Shown here one piece after another: positions 1-5,767 of a stretch of DNA of 5,769 nucleotides; the first letter of the stretch is position 1; each line of letters starts with the position of its first letter. The notes beneath the pieces are model-generated. The model did no database searches. It was not told where the DNA came from and worked only from the letters and a program-made list of their open reading frames with translations. The position numbers and the translations under genes were made by a program. The stretch comes from an uncultured Candidatus Saccharibacteria bacterium (lineage in GTDB: Bacteria; Patescibacteria; Saccharimonadia; Saccharimonadales; UBA1547): positions 1-5,769 of the forward strand of contig CAMPIW010000027.1 of NCBI GenBank assembly GCA_946886635.1, read 5' to 3'.

Positions 1-14
1 CTTTTACAAAAAGC

Positions 15-20
15 AGGTGA
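15..20 (+). promoter_or_regulatory. Shine-Dalgarno sequence of the first gene
   Basis: AGGTGA matches the core of the anti-Shine-Dalgarno complement and ends five bases before the ATG at 26. It overlaps an in-frame GTG at 17, which is therefore too close to be served by it, so it decides in favour of ATG 26. It is the only strong ribosome binding site I see in the window. Confidence 0.65.
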
Positions 21-25
21 TACAA

Positions 26-883
26 ATGGTACAAGATCTTGAGCTTGAACGCATTAAGGGTGTGCAAGAACGCGCTCACCAGAAGATGCAGAGCGCCTAT
101 GTTGCTCGACAGGCAGCATGGAGAGAGCTCGTTTCAGTACGGGAAGAAATGAAGTATGCTCGCGACGCAAAACAACGTGCTTACGAGCTGCAGGGCACAA
201 CATGGCAGGCCTTTGTAGATTTGGCCGACCAGCACAATCCGGTTATCGGAAAGCTTTCCGAAAAGCATCAAGCTGCTTACCGGGCAATGACGCAGGCCTA
301 TCACGATGCCACCGAGGCATACGCAAATGGCAGGCATGCCGAGGCCGCCGCTCACGCTGCCGACAGGCGCACATATAAGGCCGAAATGCAGGAGCATGCA
401 AGCGAACGACGTGTCCTCGTTGAAGAGCTTCGTGTTGTCAAAGAGGCACATAATCGCACCAGGCCGGAGTTTCAGCGCGCCAAGCAAGAGTTCAACATCG
501 TCAAGCAGAAGTTTGATGAAGCCTGTGAGGTGCATGCTGCGGCTGATCGAGTTTTTCAGGAGGCTAAGGTGGCTTTTGATGAAGCGGCCAAGGCTTTCAG
601 CAATCGGCTCAAGCTGATCAGAGAGGCAGATGAGCGCAGGAGGGAAGATCCGCGAGCGGTTGCTAGAGCGGCCGGTGTTCCGAGTGAATACCTTGACGAT
701 GTTCAGATAGATCGCAATAAGCACGGCGGACACAATGTTTACTTCGGTGGCGTGGACGGTCCCGTCGGGCCTGAGCACGCACACTATGCGCTCGACTTGT
801 CTGACGAAGTTTCGTACAAACGCGAGCCTTTCGAACCGCGCGGTCCGCAGAACTTCATCGGCTTTCAAGAGCACGTCGACTAG
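26..883 (+). CDS. Coiled-coil protein of unknown function with Gly/His-rich C-terminal domain
   Basis: I do not recognise this 285-residue protein. Residues about 1-205 are almost purely helical in character: rich in Ala, Glu, Lys, Arg and Gln, with almost no Pro or Gly, and spaced like a long coiled coil. A short linker (about 206-225) leads to a different C-terminal segment of about 60 residues. That segment holds HGGHNVYFGG (233-242) and GPEHAHY (248-254), which suggests a small beta-rich or metal-binding module. There is no signal peptide or membrane helix, so it is probably cytoplasmic. The ATG at 26 is preferred over an in-frame GTG at 17 because AGGTGA sits just upstream. The gene is monocistronic as far as visible and ends before an intrinsic terminator. 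GC content is higher than in downstream genes (57% in 61-120 against 23% in 4921-4980), which may mean a different origin or expression level. The coding call is firm; the function is unknown. Confidence 0.85.
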   Translation: MVQDLELERIKGVQERAHQKMQSAYVARQAAWRELVSVREEMKYARDAKQRAYELQGTTWQAFVDLADQHNPVIGKLSEKHQAAYRAMTQAYHDATEAYANGRHAEAAAHAADRRTYKAEMQEHASERRVLVEELRVVKEAHNRTRPEFQRAKQEFNIVKQKFDEACEVHAAADRVFQEAKVAFDEAAKAFSNRLKLIREADERRREDPRAVARAAGVPSEYLDDVQIDRNKHGGHNVYFGGVDGPVGPEHAHYALDLSDEVSYKREPFEPRGPQNFIGFQEHVD

Positions 884-925
884 CTTGCTAGGTAGGTCTG
901 CACAGAGTGTAAATAGAGTAGAGAA

Positions 926-958
926 TCCCGTCACAGCCAGTGGCGGGACTTTTCTTTT
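926..958 (+). terminator. Rho-independent terminator after the coiled-coil gene
   Basis: The arms TCCCGTCAC (926-934) and GTGGCGGGA (940-948) form a 9-bp stem with one T-G wobble and a 5-nt loop (AGCCA). A T-rich tract, TTTTCTTTT, follows at 950-958. It ends transcription of the coiled-coil gene and insulates it from the PBP promoter just downstream. Confidence 0.88.
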
Positions 959-969
959 AATGTATAAAA

Positions 970-998
970 TCGATAACTTTTCGATAATCCGTTATACT
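970..998 (+). promoter_or_regulatory. Promoter of the PBP / CDP-alcohol transferase unit
   Basis: The -10 hexamer TATACT lies at 993-998. A 17-bp spacer separates it from TCGATA (970-975), a 4-of-6 match to TTGACA. The predicted transcription start is near 1005, leaving a leader of only about 8 nt before the ATG at 1013 and no room for a Shine-Dalgarno sequence. The motif CGATAA occurs twice, 11 bp apart (971-976 and 982-987), across the -35 and spacer. Confidence 0.6.
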
Positions 999-1012
999 AG
1001 AGCTATACAGTT

Positions 1013-3385
1013 ATGCCAAAGTACAGTCGAATAAAGTCGTATAGTCCGAAACGAACAACTAAGGTAAAGAAACCTCTTAAAAAGCATGGTCCAGTCGCAG
1101 GTTTTTTCGTAGGGCGCTGGCAATGGTTTAAGAAGTTAAGTAAACCTAAAAAAGTTGCCGTTATCGGCCTTCCTATTCTCGCGTTTCTTGTTTTAACGCC
1201 TATTTTTACGTATATATATTTTGCGAACGCTATTTCAGACCCAGATAGACTGATGAACTACAACAATACCGGGGTGGTGCTTCTCGATACATCGGGCGAG
1301 CCATTTTATAGTTTTGGGACGGCCGATCGCGGCGAGCGTCTGCCGCTCGATCAGATATCTGATTACACCGAAAAAGCATTGATTTCGGCCGAGGATAAAG
1401 ACTTCTACGAACACAGCGGCTTTTCATTGATAAGTATTTTAGGGGCATTGTACGCCAACCTTTTAAGTGGTGATGCGACCGGATATGGTGGCTCTACGCT
1501 TACCCAACAGCTTGCAAAAAATACACTTCTTTCTAATAACCAAACCATTTTGCGCAAATACCAAGAGCTTACGGTAGCGCTTGCGATTGAGCAACAATAC
1601 AGTAAGGATGAAATCTTAGACTTATATTTAAATTCTGTGTATTACGGAGAGGGTGCCTTTGGAATTGGCGCAGCAGCGGAGGCTTACTTTGGTAAGACAG
1701 CTGCCGAACTTAATCTTGCAGAAAGCGCCATGCTTATTGGCGTGTTGCCGGCTCCATCGGCCTACTCGCCGATAACGGGTAATGCCGAGTATGCAAAAGA
1801 GCGCCAAGCAACAGTACTGAGTCGCATGGTAGATAATGGTGTTATTACGCAAGCCGAAGCGGACGCCGCTAAAGCAGAGGAACTCGCCTACGCACCGCAG
1901 GGCGAGGGATTAAACAGCACCGCACCACACTTTGCCGAGATGATCCTTAATGACCTATACGATGAATACGGTGAGGAGCGCGTTACTCGTTCTGGATTCC
2001 GCGTTACTACAACGCTCGATGCAAACTTGCAGAAATCGGCAAACGAAGCGGTTGATTCGCACATCGGGTTTATTAACCGAAACGGTGGAACAAATGCGTC
2101 GGTTGTTGCGATCGACCCAAATAGTGGTGAACTTCGTGCGATGGTAGGAAGCTCTGATTACAACAATACCGATTTTGGAAAAGTGAACATGGCTATTACG
2201 GCGCGACAACCAGGTTCGAGCATTAAGCCGCTTTATTACACCGAAGCAATGCAGCGCGGTGTCATTACACCGGCAACAATAATAGAGGATAAAGCAACAA
2301 ATTTTGGCGGGTATACACCGCTCAATGCCGATCGAAGGTTCCATGGAGATGTTACGGTACGAAGTGCGCTTGCGCGGTCTCTTAATATTCCTGCAGTAAA
2401 AGTGATGCAAGACCTAGGTGTAAAAAATGCTGTCGCTGCATTGGAACGATTGGGGCTCAGCACAATAAATGAATCAGCCGATTACGGTCTATCTTTGGCG
2501 CTTGGGTCTGCCGAAACGAAGTTAACTGAAATGACAAATGCCTATGCCGCTTTTGCAAACGGCGGTAACCAGTACGATGTAACGACCGTTACAGAAATTA
2601 AGGACAAGTTTGATAAACAGGTCTTCAAAGAAGGTTCTCAAACAGCAGAAAGAGTTATGGGTGAGGACGCATCGTTCTTGATTTCTGATATTTTAAACGA
2701 CGAATCTGCCCGTGCGCCCGTATTTGGCGGTAGCTTAAATACCAATGGATACGACGTAGCGGTAAAAACCGGTACTACTGACGAAGCGCGTGATGCCTGG
2801 ACAATTGGCTATGCCAAACAACTTGCGGTTGGTGTTTGGGTAGGAAATAACGACAATACGCCAATGAATAATGGTGGTTCGAGCATGGCTGGTCCTATTT
2901 GGCGAGCAACCATGTTGGCCGGGCTGGAGGGTCAAAAGAATGAACCGTTTACTGTGCCATCGGGTGTCGTACAGCTCCTTATTTGTAAGAGTAATGGCCT
3001 TCGGGCGGTTGGTGGCGGCACTGAGGGGACGTACAAGGAGTACTTCATTCGTGGCGTAGTTCCTACGGGCACCTGTGACGTTCCAAAAGAACCCGAGGAT
3101 ACCGACAAAGATGGTGTAGATGACCCCGATGATGCTTGTGCCGATACTCCAGAGGGTACAGAAGTAGATGAAACTGGGTGTGAAGTGATAGTTGAGGAGG
3201 AAGAGGAAGAGGGTACTCCGCCGATCACGGTAGACGCTGATAATGATGGCGTTCCCGACGCTACAGACGAGTGTGCAGATACACCGGAGGGTACAGAAGT
3301 GGATGAAACCGGATGTGCTGTTGAAGAACCAACAGAACCTACGCCGCCGCCTGGACAACGAACACCACCAGGGAACAACACTTGA
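1013..3385 (+). CDS. Class A penicillin-binding protein (bifunctional transglycosylase/transpeptidase) with thrombospondin type 3 tail
   Basis: This 790-residue protein polymerises lipid II into glycan and cross-links the stem peptides on the outer face of the membrane. A basic cytoplasmic tail (1-46) is followed by one membrane anchor (about 47-72). The GT51 glycosyltransferase domain shows EDKDFYEHSG (catalytic Glu127), GGSTLTQQLAKN (159-170), RKYQEL with the second Glu185, KDEILDLYLN (198-207) and AESAML. The transpeptidase domain shows SSIK (nucleophile Ser402, Lys405), SLN (456-458) and KTGT (585-588), so all catalytic motifs are intact. The C-terminus carries two Asp-rich thrombospondin type 3-like units (696-723, 741-768) with paired Cys. 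They are joined by a six-Glu run and followed by a Pro-rich tail. An in-frame stop at 998-1000 and no other nearby Met fix the start at 1013. The stop overlaps the next gene by four bases. I give no symbol because pbp/mrc/pon orthology cannot be settled here. Confidence 0.96.
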   Translation: MPKYSRIKSYSPKRTTKVKKPLKKHGPVAGFFVGRWQWFKKLSKPKKVAVIGLPILAFLVLTPIFTYIYFANAISDPDRLMNYNNTGVVLLDTSGEPFYSFGTADRGERLPLDQISDYTEKALISAEDKDFYEHSGFSLISILGALYANLLSGDATGYGGSTLTQQLAKNTLLSNNQTILRKYQELTVALAIEQQYSKDEILDLYLNSVYYGEGAFGIGAAAEAYFGKTAAELNLAESAMLIGVLPAPSAYSPITGNAEYAKERQATVLSRMVDNGVITQAEADAAKAEELAYAPQGEGLNSTAPHFAEMILNDLYDEYGEERVTRSGFRVTTTLDANLQKSANEAVDSHIGFINRNGGTNASVVAIDPNSGELRAMVGSSDYNNTDFGKVNMAITARQPGSSIKPLYYTEAMQRGVITPATIIEDKATNFGGYTPLNADRRFHGDVTVRSALARSLNIPAVKVMQDLGVKNAVAALERLGLSTINESADYGLSLALGSAETKLTEMTNAYAAFANGGNQYDVTTVTEIKDKFDKQVFKEGSQTAERVMGEDASFLISDILNDESARAPVFGGSLNTNGYDVAVKTGTTDEARDAWTIGYAKQLAVGVWVGNNDNTPMNNGGSSMAGPIWRATMLAGLEGQKNEPFTVPSGVVQLLICKSNGLRAVGGGTEGTYKEYFIRGVVPTGTCDVPKEPEDTDKDGVDDPDDACADTPEGTEVDETGCEVIVEEEEEEGTPPITVDADNDGVPDATDECADTPEGTEVDETGCAVEEPTEPTPPPGQRTPPGNNT
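3098..3316 (+). repeat. Tandem thrombospondin type 3-like coding repeat in the PBP C-terminus
   Basis: Two units, 3098-3181 and 3233-3316, each encode 28 residues of the form DxDxDGxxDxxDxCADTPEGTEVDETGC. The second halves (ADTPEGTEVDETGC) are identical in protein and nearly so in DNA, which suggests a recent internal duplication. In known thrombospondin type 3 and OmpA-linker repeats, the spaced Asp residues bind calcium. Each unit has two Cys (709/723 and 754/768) that could form a disulfide. Confidence 0.85.
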
Positions 3386-3999
3386 ACCTTCACCGGACAT
3401 TAGGTACGCCAGATTGGGAAACCGTTGATGCTGCTTCGCACAACCGCTTTCAAAAAGTAGCAGCGGCGACTCGCGGTGTTGTGTCGCCGGCTAACGTCAT
3501 TACGGTAATTGGTTTGACGGTGGTCATTTTCGGTCTAGTGGCAATTTTGAATCAACAGTTTTTGCTTGGCCTTGGGTTGCTCGTTGCTGGGCGGTTGCTT
3601 GACGTTGCTGACGGATTGGTTGCCGAACTCACAAAAACGAAATCGCCGCTTGGAGAGATATTTGATGCTGCTGCTGATAAAATTGGTACACTTTTTACGA
3701 TTATTGTTTTGTTCGTTGCTGATATATCGTATTGGTGGGTAATTGCAGCACTACTTATTCCACAGGCCATTATTCCGTTAGTTATATTTTATAAAAAGCA
3801 AAAAGGTATCGGCATTCATCCAACGGTTGCTGGGAAGTTAAGTATGGCGTTTACGTGGGTAGGAATTGCCGGTCTTCTTGTGGCAGAGGCGCTTGACGAC
3901 GTAGCCGCCTTTACCATCGCCGTCTACTGCGTCATAGGCGTGTCTCTGGTGTTGGGTATGTACACACTGTGGCAGTACGCGACTGGCCGTGATCAGTAA
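3382..3999 (+). CDS. CDP-alcohol phosphatidyltransferase (PgsA-like membrane enzyme)
   Basis: This 205-residue integral membrane protein carries the family signature D-x2-D-G-x2-A-x-x8-G-x3-D-x3-D: Asp74, Asp77, Gly78, Ala81, Gly91, Asp95 and Asp99. These Asp residues bind the metal and the CDP-lipid and catalyse transfer of the phosphatidyl group to an alcohol. About six hydrophobic segments follow the family plan (roughly 35-56, 59-73, 102-113, 117-136, 155-171, 176-194). The usual Arg after Ala81 is Glu82 here. The acceptor is not determined; glycerol-3-phosphate (phosphatidylglycerophosphate synthase) is the most likely by family, inositol phosphate an alternative. The start is a TTG inside the PBP stop region (TTGA overlap), with AGGGA at 3370-3374 as a partial ribosome binding site. 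The next in-frame ATG is far inside the domain, although a GTG at codon 34 is possible. It is probably co-transcribed and translationally coupled with the PBP. Confidence 0.88.
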   Translation: MNLHRTLGTPDWETVDAASHNRFQKVAAATRGVVSPANVITVIGLTVVIFGLVAILNQQFLLGLGLLVAGRLLDVADGLVAELTKTKSPLGEIFDAAADKIGTLFTIIVLFVADISYWWVIAALLIPQAIIPLVIFYKKQKGIGIHPTVAGKLSMAFTWVGIAGLLVAEALDDVAAFTIAVYCVIGVSLVLGMYTLWQYATGRDQ

Positions 4000-4008
4000 T
4001 AATTAACG

Positions 4009-4566
4009 CTAAATAGGATCTTTTTTTAGCCCAAACTTGTACCCTAGGTAACTTGCAATAATGTGCAACACAAACCATACGATAAAGATCCACACATATT
4101 GCATTGGGGTGAGAATAACGAAAAAGAGGGAAATGACAACACTTCCAATAATGTAATCAAGTTGGTCAAACGGCATCCATGAGCCGCCTGATTTTATATT
4201 TTGTTGGCGCTTGAAAAAGCTTTCAATGGCATCGCCACCGAGCGCGCCAATTGCGAAGAGTGGCCCCAGCAGCAGTACAGGGAGCGCAGCGTAATCAACA
4301 GTGCCCGATACATACACAGCCCAGTCAAATTGGGCAGCTAGCAGTTGTTGGGTCCAAAGTACAAGAGTCGCAATAATAATACCGGCTATAAGGCCTCGCC
4401 ATGTTTTGTGAGGCCCTAGAATTGGATGACCACGAAATGTCCTACCAGCATCGATGGGCGCGTCATATTTTTTTAACAAGGGTATGGCAGCAGCAACCAC
4501 GGGCACCGCATTGGCGAAGGCGGCGGGTAAAAGAAACCAGATTGCGAAAAGTATATCCTGGGTCAT
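4009..4566 (-). CDS. CarS/DUF46-family CTP:lipid-phosphate cytidylyltransferase (CDP-archaeol synthase-like)
   Basis: This 185-residue membrane protein has five hydrophobic segments (about 5-29, 57-75, 93-110, 137-153, 156-176). It shows the CarS family pattern: FANAVPV (17-23), DAGRTFRGHPILGPHKTWRG (39-58), GGDAIESFFKR (110-120) and PFDQLDYIIG (132-141). In archaea, CarS transfers CMP from CTP to an unsaturated archaetidic-acid precursor to give CDP-archaeol, and it is distantly related to bacterial CdsA. In a bacterium the likely job is making CDP-diacylglycerol or another CDP-lipid for the adjacent CDP-alcohol phosphatidyltransferase. That substrate is inferred, so I do not assign the symbol carS. 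The gene converges on the transferase with a 9-bp gap and diverges from the lipid kinase across 21 bp. TATACT ends six bases before the ATG and no ribosome binding site is visible, so the mRNA is probably leaderless. Confidence 0.87.
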   Translation of the reverse strand: MTQDILFAIWFLLPAAFANAVPVVAAAIPLLKKYDAPIDAGRTFRGHPILGPHKTWRGLIAGIIIATLVLWTQQLLAAQFDWAVYVSGTVDYAALPVLLLGPLFAIGALGGDAIESFFKRQQNIKSGGSWMPFDQLDYIIGSVVISLFFVILTPMQYVWIFIVWFVLHIIASYLGYKFGLKKDPI

Positions 4567-4572
4567 ATATTT

Positions 4573-4580
4573 AGTATACT
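4573..4580. promoter_or_regulatory. Shared palindromic -10 element for two divergent genes
   Basis: AGTATACT is a perfect 8-bp palindrome that reads as TATACT on both strands. On the minus strand the hexamer ends six bases before the ATG at 4566. A -35-like TTGAAT lies at 4600-4595 with a 16-bp spacer, inside codons 3-5 of the kinase gene. On the plus strand the hexamer ends seven bases before the ATG at 4588, with no good -35 visible. Predicted starts fall on or one base before the start codons. Confidence 0.65.
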
Positions 4581-4587
4581 TGGGAAC

Positions 4588-5472
4588 ATGAGCTATTCAA
4601 CCATCGCCATCATATATAACCCGAATAGTACTGGCTCGAGCGAGCGCCTTGCGAAAGCTTTTGCAAAAAAGGTACAAGCAAAGCTTCCTACTCAAAAAAT
4701 AGAATTATTAGGGACAACTCACGCCCGACACGCCGAAGAACTTGCGCATGCAATTGCAACGGCATCAAAAAATCCATTGATTATCTCTTCTAGCGGAGAC
4801 GGTGGATATAACGAAATTATTAACGGCGCATTAAAGGCTAGAAAAAGAGGACATAGTATTACGGTTGGACTTCTTCCGGCTGGCAATGCCAACGACCACT
4901 ACCATAATGTACATGAAAGCGACACGATTGATTTAATAGTAAATAACAAAACGAAAAAAGTTGATGTACTGAAAATAAAAAGTACAGCGGATGGTAAAAA
5001 AATTGAGCGATATGCGCACTCGTATATTGGGTTTGGCCTGACACCGGAAGTTGCGACCGAATTAAATAAAACAAAGTTAAATATTTTTAATGAGGTGTGG
5101 CTCGTGGCACGAGGGCTTTTTATAGTGAAGCCCGTTCGTTTAAAAATAGGCCGTAAGGTTCGCTACTACGAAAGCGTTGTTTTTAGTAATATTGATACCA
5201 TGTCAAAATACTTAAAAATATCTCAGCCTTCAAGCATTACCGATGGTAAGTTTGAGGTTACTATTTTTAGGCGGCGCAGTAAATTAAAGCTCATTCTGCT
5301 TTTGCTGCAAACCTCTATTCAACCGGCAAAAGAGGATAGAAAAGCATCTAAATTTGTAATAGATACGGTTGATAAAACGCTCGTTCAGCTCGACGGTGAA
5401 ATTGTAACACTTGATGGTCGTGCGCGCACCGTAATAACCGTTGAGAAGCGTGCATTAACCTGCATTATTTAA
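4588..5472 (+). CDS. Diacylglycerol kinase catalytic-domain (YegS/DgkB-like) lipid kinase
   Basis: This 294-residue soluble protein would phosphorylate a lipid hydroxyl, most likely diacylglycerol to phosphatidic acid, at the membrane surface using ATP. The N-terminal nucleotide-binding lobe shows NPNSTG (11-16), SSSGDGGYNEIINGAL (67-82, the GGDGTxNEVxNGL region) and GLLPAGNANDHYH (94-106, the GxxPxGTxND region). The C-terminal beta-sandwich lobe shows AHSYIGFG (143-150), SNIDTMSKYLKISQPSSITDG (200-220) and the acidic LDGE (268-271) typical of the family. The length matches the usual 290-310 residues. Two motif positions differ from consensus: GGDGT is SGDGG and GT(G/A)ND is GNAND, so the substrate or activity may be altered. 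The ATG at 4588 has no ribosome binding site and sits seven bases after TATACT. It diverges from the CarS-like gene, whose substrate it could supply. Ceramide or sphingoid kinases share this fold but are less likely in bacteria. Confidence 0.88.
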   Translation: MSYSTIAIIYNPNSTGSSERLAKAFAKKVQAKLPTQKIELLGTTHARHAEELAHAIATASKNPLIISSSGDGGYNEIINGALKARKRGHSITVGLLPAGNANDHYHNVHESDTIDLIVNNKTKKVDVLKIKSTADGKKIERYAHSYIGFGLTPEVATELNKTKLNIFNEVWLVARGLFIVKPVRLKIGRKVRYYESVVFSNIDTMSKYLKISQPSSITDGKFEVTIFRRRSKLKLILLLLQTSIQPAKEDRKASKFVIDTVDKTLVQLDGEIVTLDGRARTVITVEKRALTCII

Positions 5473-5482
5473 AGTAAGAATA

Positions 5483-5755
5483 TTATTTACCGTTGCGTTC
5501 GCGGTGTATGCAGCCAGGCCAACAGCATGGGCGACGAACGCCTTCGAGAAGTTCGGTGTAGGTGCGTTCTACCCGGCGAGCACGTGTTTCGATAAGTTTT
5601 GCACCCTCTACCCAACAAATCCATTCATTACGAGCAAGTGGAGTAATGTCGTTCCATTTTTCTATAGCACTTGGGTGGGCGAGCAGCGCCTTTTTTAGGT
5701 CGGTAGGAAGTTTGTGGACCGTACCGCCTGGAATCGTTTTGGCAAGGGTAGTCAT
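5483..5755 (-). CDS. YdeI/OmpD-associated (OmdA) family small protein
   Basis: This 90-residue protein resembles the C-terminal OmdA domain of the YdeI/OmpD-associated family, annotated in databases as bacteriocin-protection. The recognisable pattern is LPTDLKKALLAHPSAIEKWN (16-35), PLARNEWICWVEGAKLIETR (39-58) and RRVERTYTELLEGVRRPC (60-77). Its biochemical role is not established, so I assign none. There is no signal peptide or membrane helix. The C-terminus is Cys-rich (Cys77, Cys78, Cys82, His84), which could bind a metal or be redox-active. The ATG at 5755 is the only Met, and TATACT ends six bases upstream with no ribosome binding site, which suggests a leaderless transcript. It converges on the lipid kinase gene with a 10-bp gap; no functional link to it is evident. 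Confidence 0.82.
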   Translation of the reverse strand: MTTLAKTIPGGTVHKLPTDLKKALLAHPSAIEKWNDITPLARNEWICWVEGAKLIETRARRVERTYTELLEGVRRPCCWPGCIHRERNGK

Positions 5756-5761
5756 GCTTCT

Positions 5762-5767
5762 AGTATA
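5762..5767 (-). promoter_or_regulatory. -10 element of the YdeI/OmdA-like gene
   Basis: On the minus strand this reads TATACT and ends six bases before the ATG at 5755, which puts the predicted transcription start on the A of the start codon. The spacing is identical to that of the CarS-like gene. The -35 would lie outside the window. Confidence 0.55.

Noticed and set aside
880..891. Small inverted repeat CTAGC-TT-GCTAG at the stop of the coiled-coil gene
   Set aside because: The loop is only two bases and no T tract follows. The true terminator is about 35 bp downstream.
134..934. A 266-codon open frame on the minus strand opposite the coiled-coil gene
   Set aside because: Its product has no recognisable motif and an implausible composition, while the plus-strand frame has a Shine-Dalgarno site, coherent coiled-coil composition and a terminator in the right place. 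It is a shadow frame.
1004..1009. TATACA as an alternative -10 for the PBP gene
   Set aside because: It ends only three bases before the ATG, so transcription would begin inside the coding sequence. TATACT at 993-998 is better placed.
3382..3385. Alternative genetic code (UGA as glycine, as in Gracilibacteria and SR1) for the PBP stop
   Set aside because: Read-through would add only a few residues before a TAG. No gene contains an internal TGA, and the TGA overlaps a sensible downstream start, so the standard code fits.
2735..3400. Two overlapping minus-strand frames opposite the PBP C-terminus, one very rich in Ser, Thr and Val
   Set aside because: The Ser/Thr/Pro-rich appearance is the complement of the repeated Asp/Glu/Gly codons of the thrombospondin-like units, and catalytic motifs on the plus strand fix the real frame.
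3991..4027. Possible terminator for the CDP-alcohol transferase: a run of seven T at 4021-4027 after two GATC sites
   Set aside because: The only stem I can draw is 4 bp (GATC/GATC) with a loop of over 20 nt, too weak for an intrinsic terminator, and the T run lies within the convergent coding sequence.
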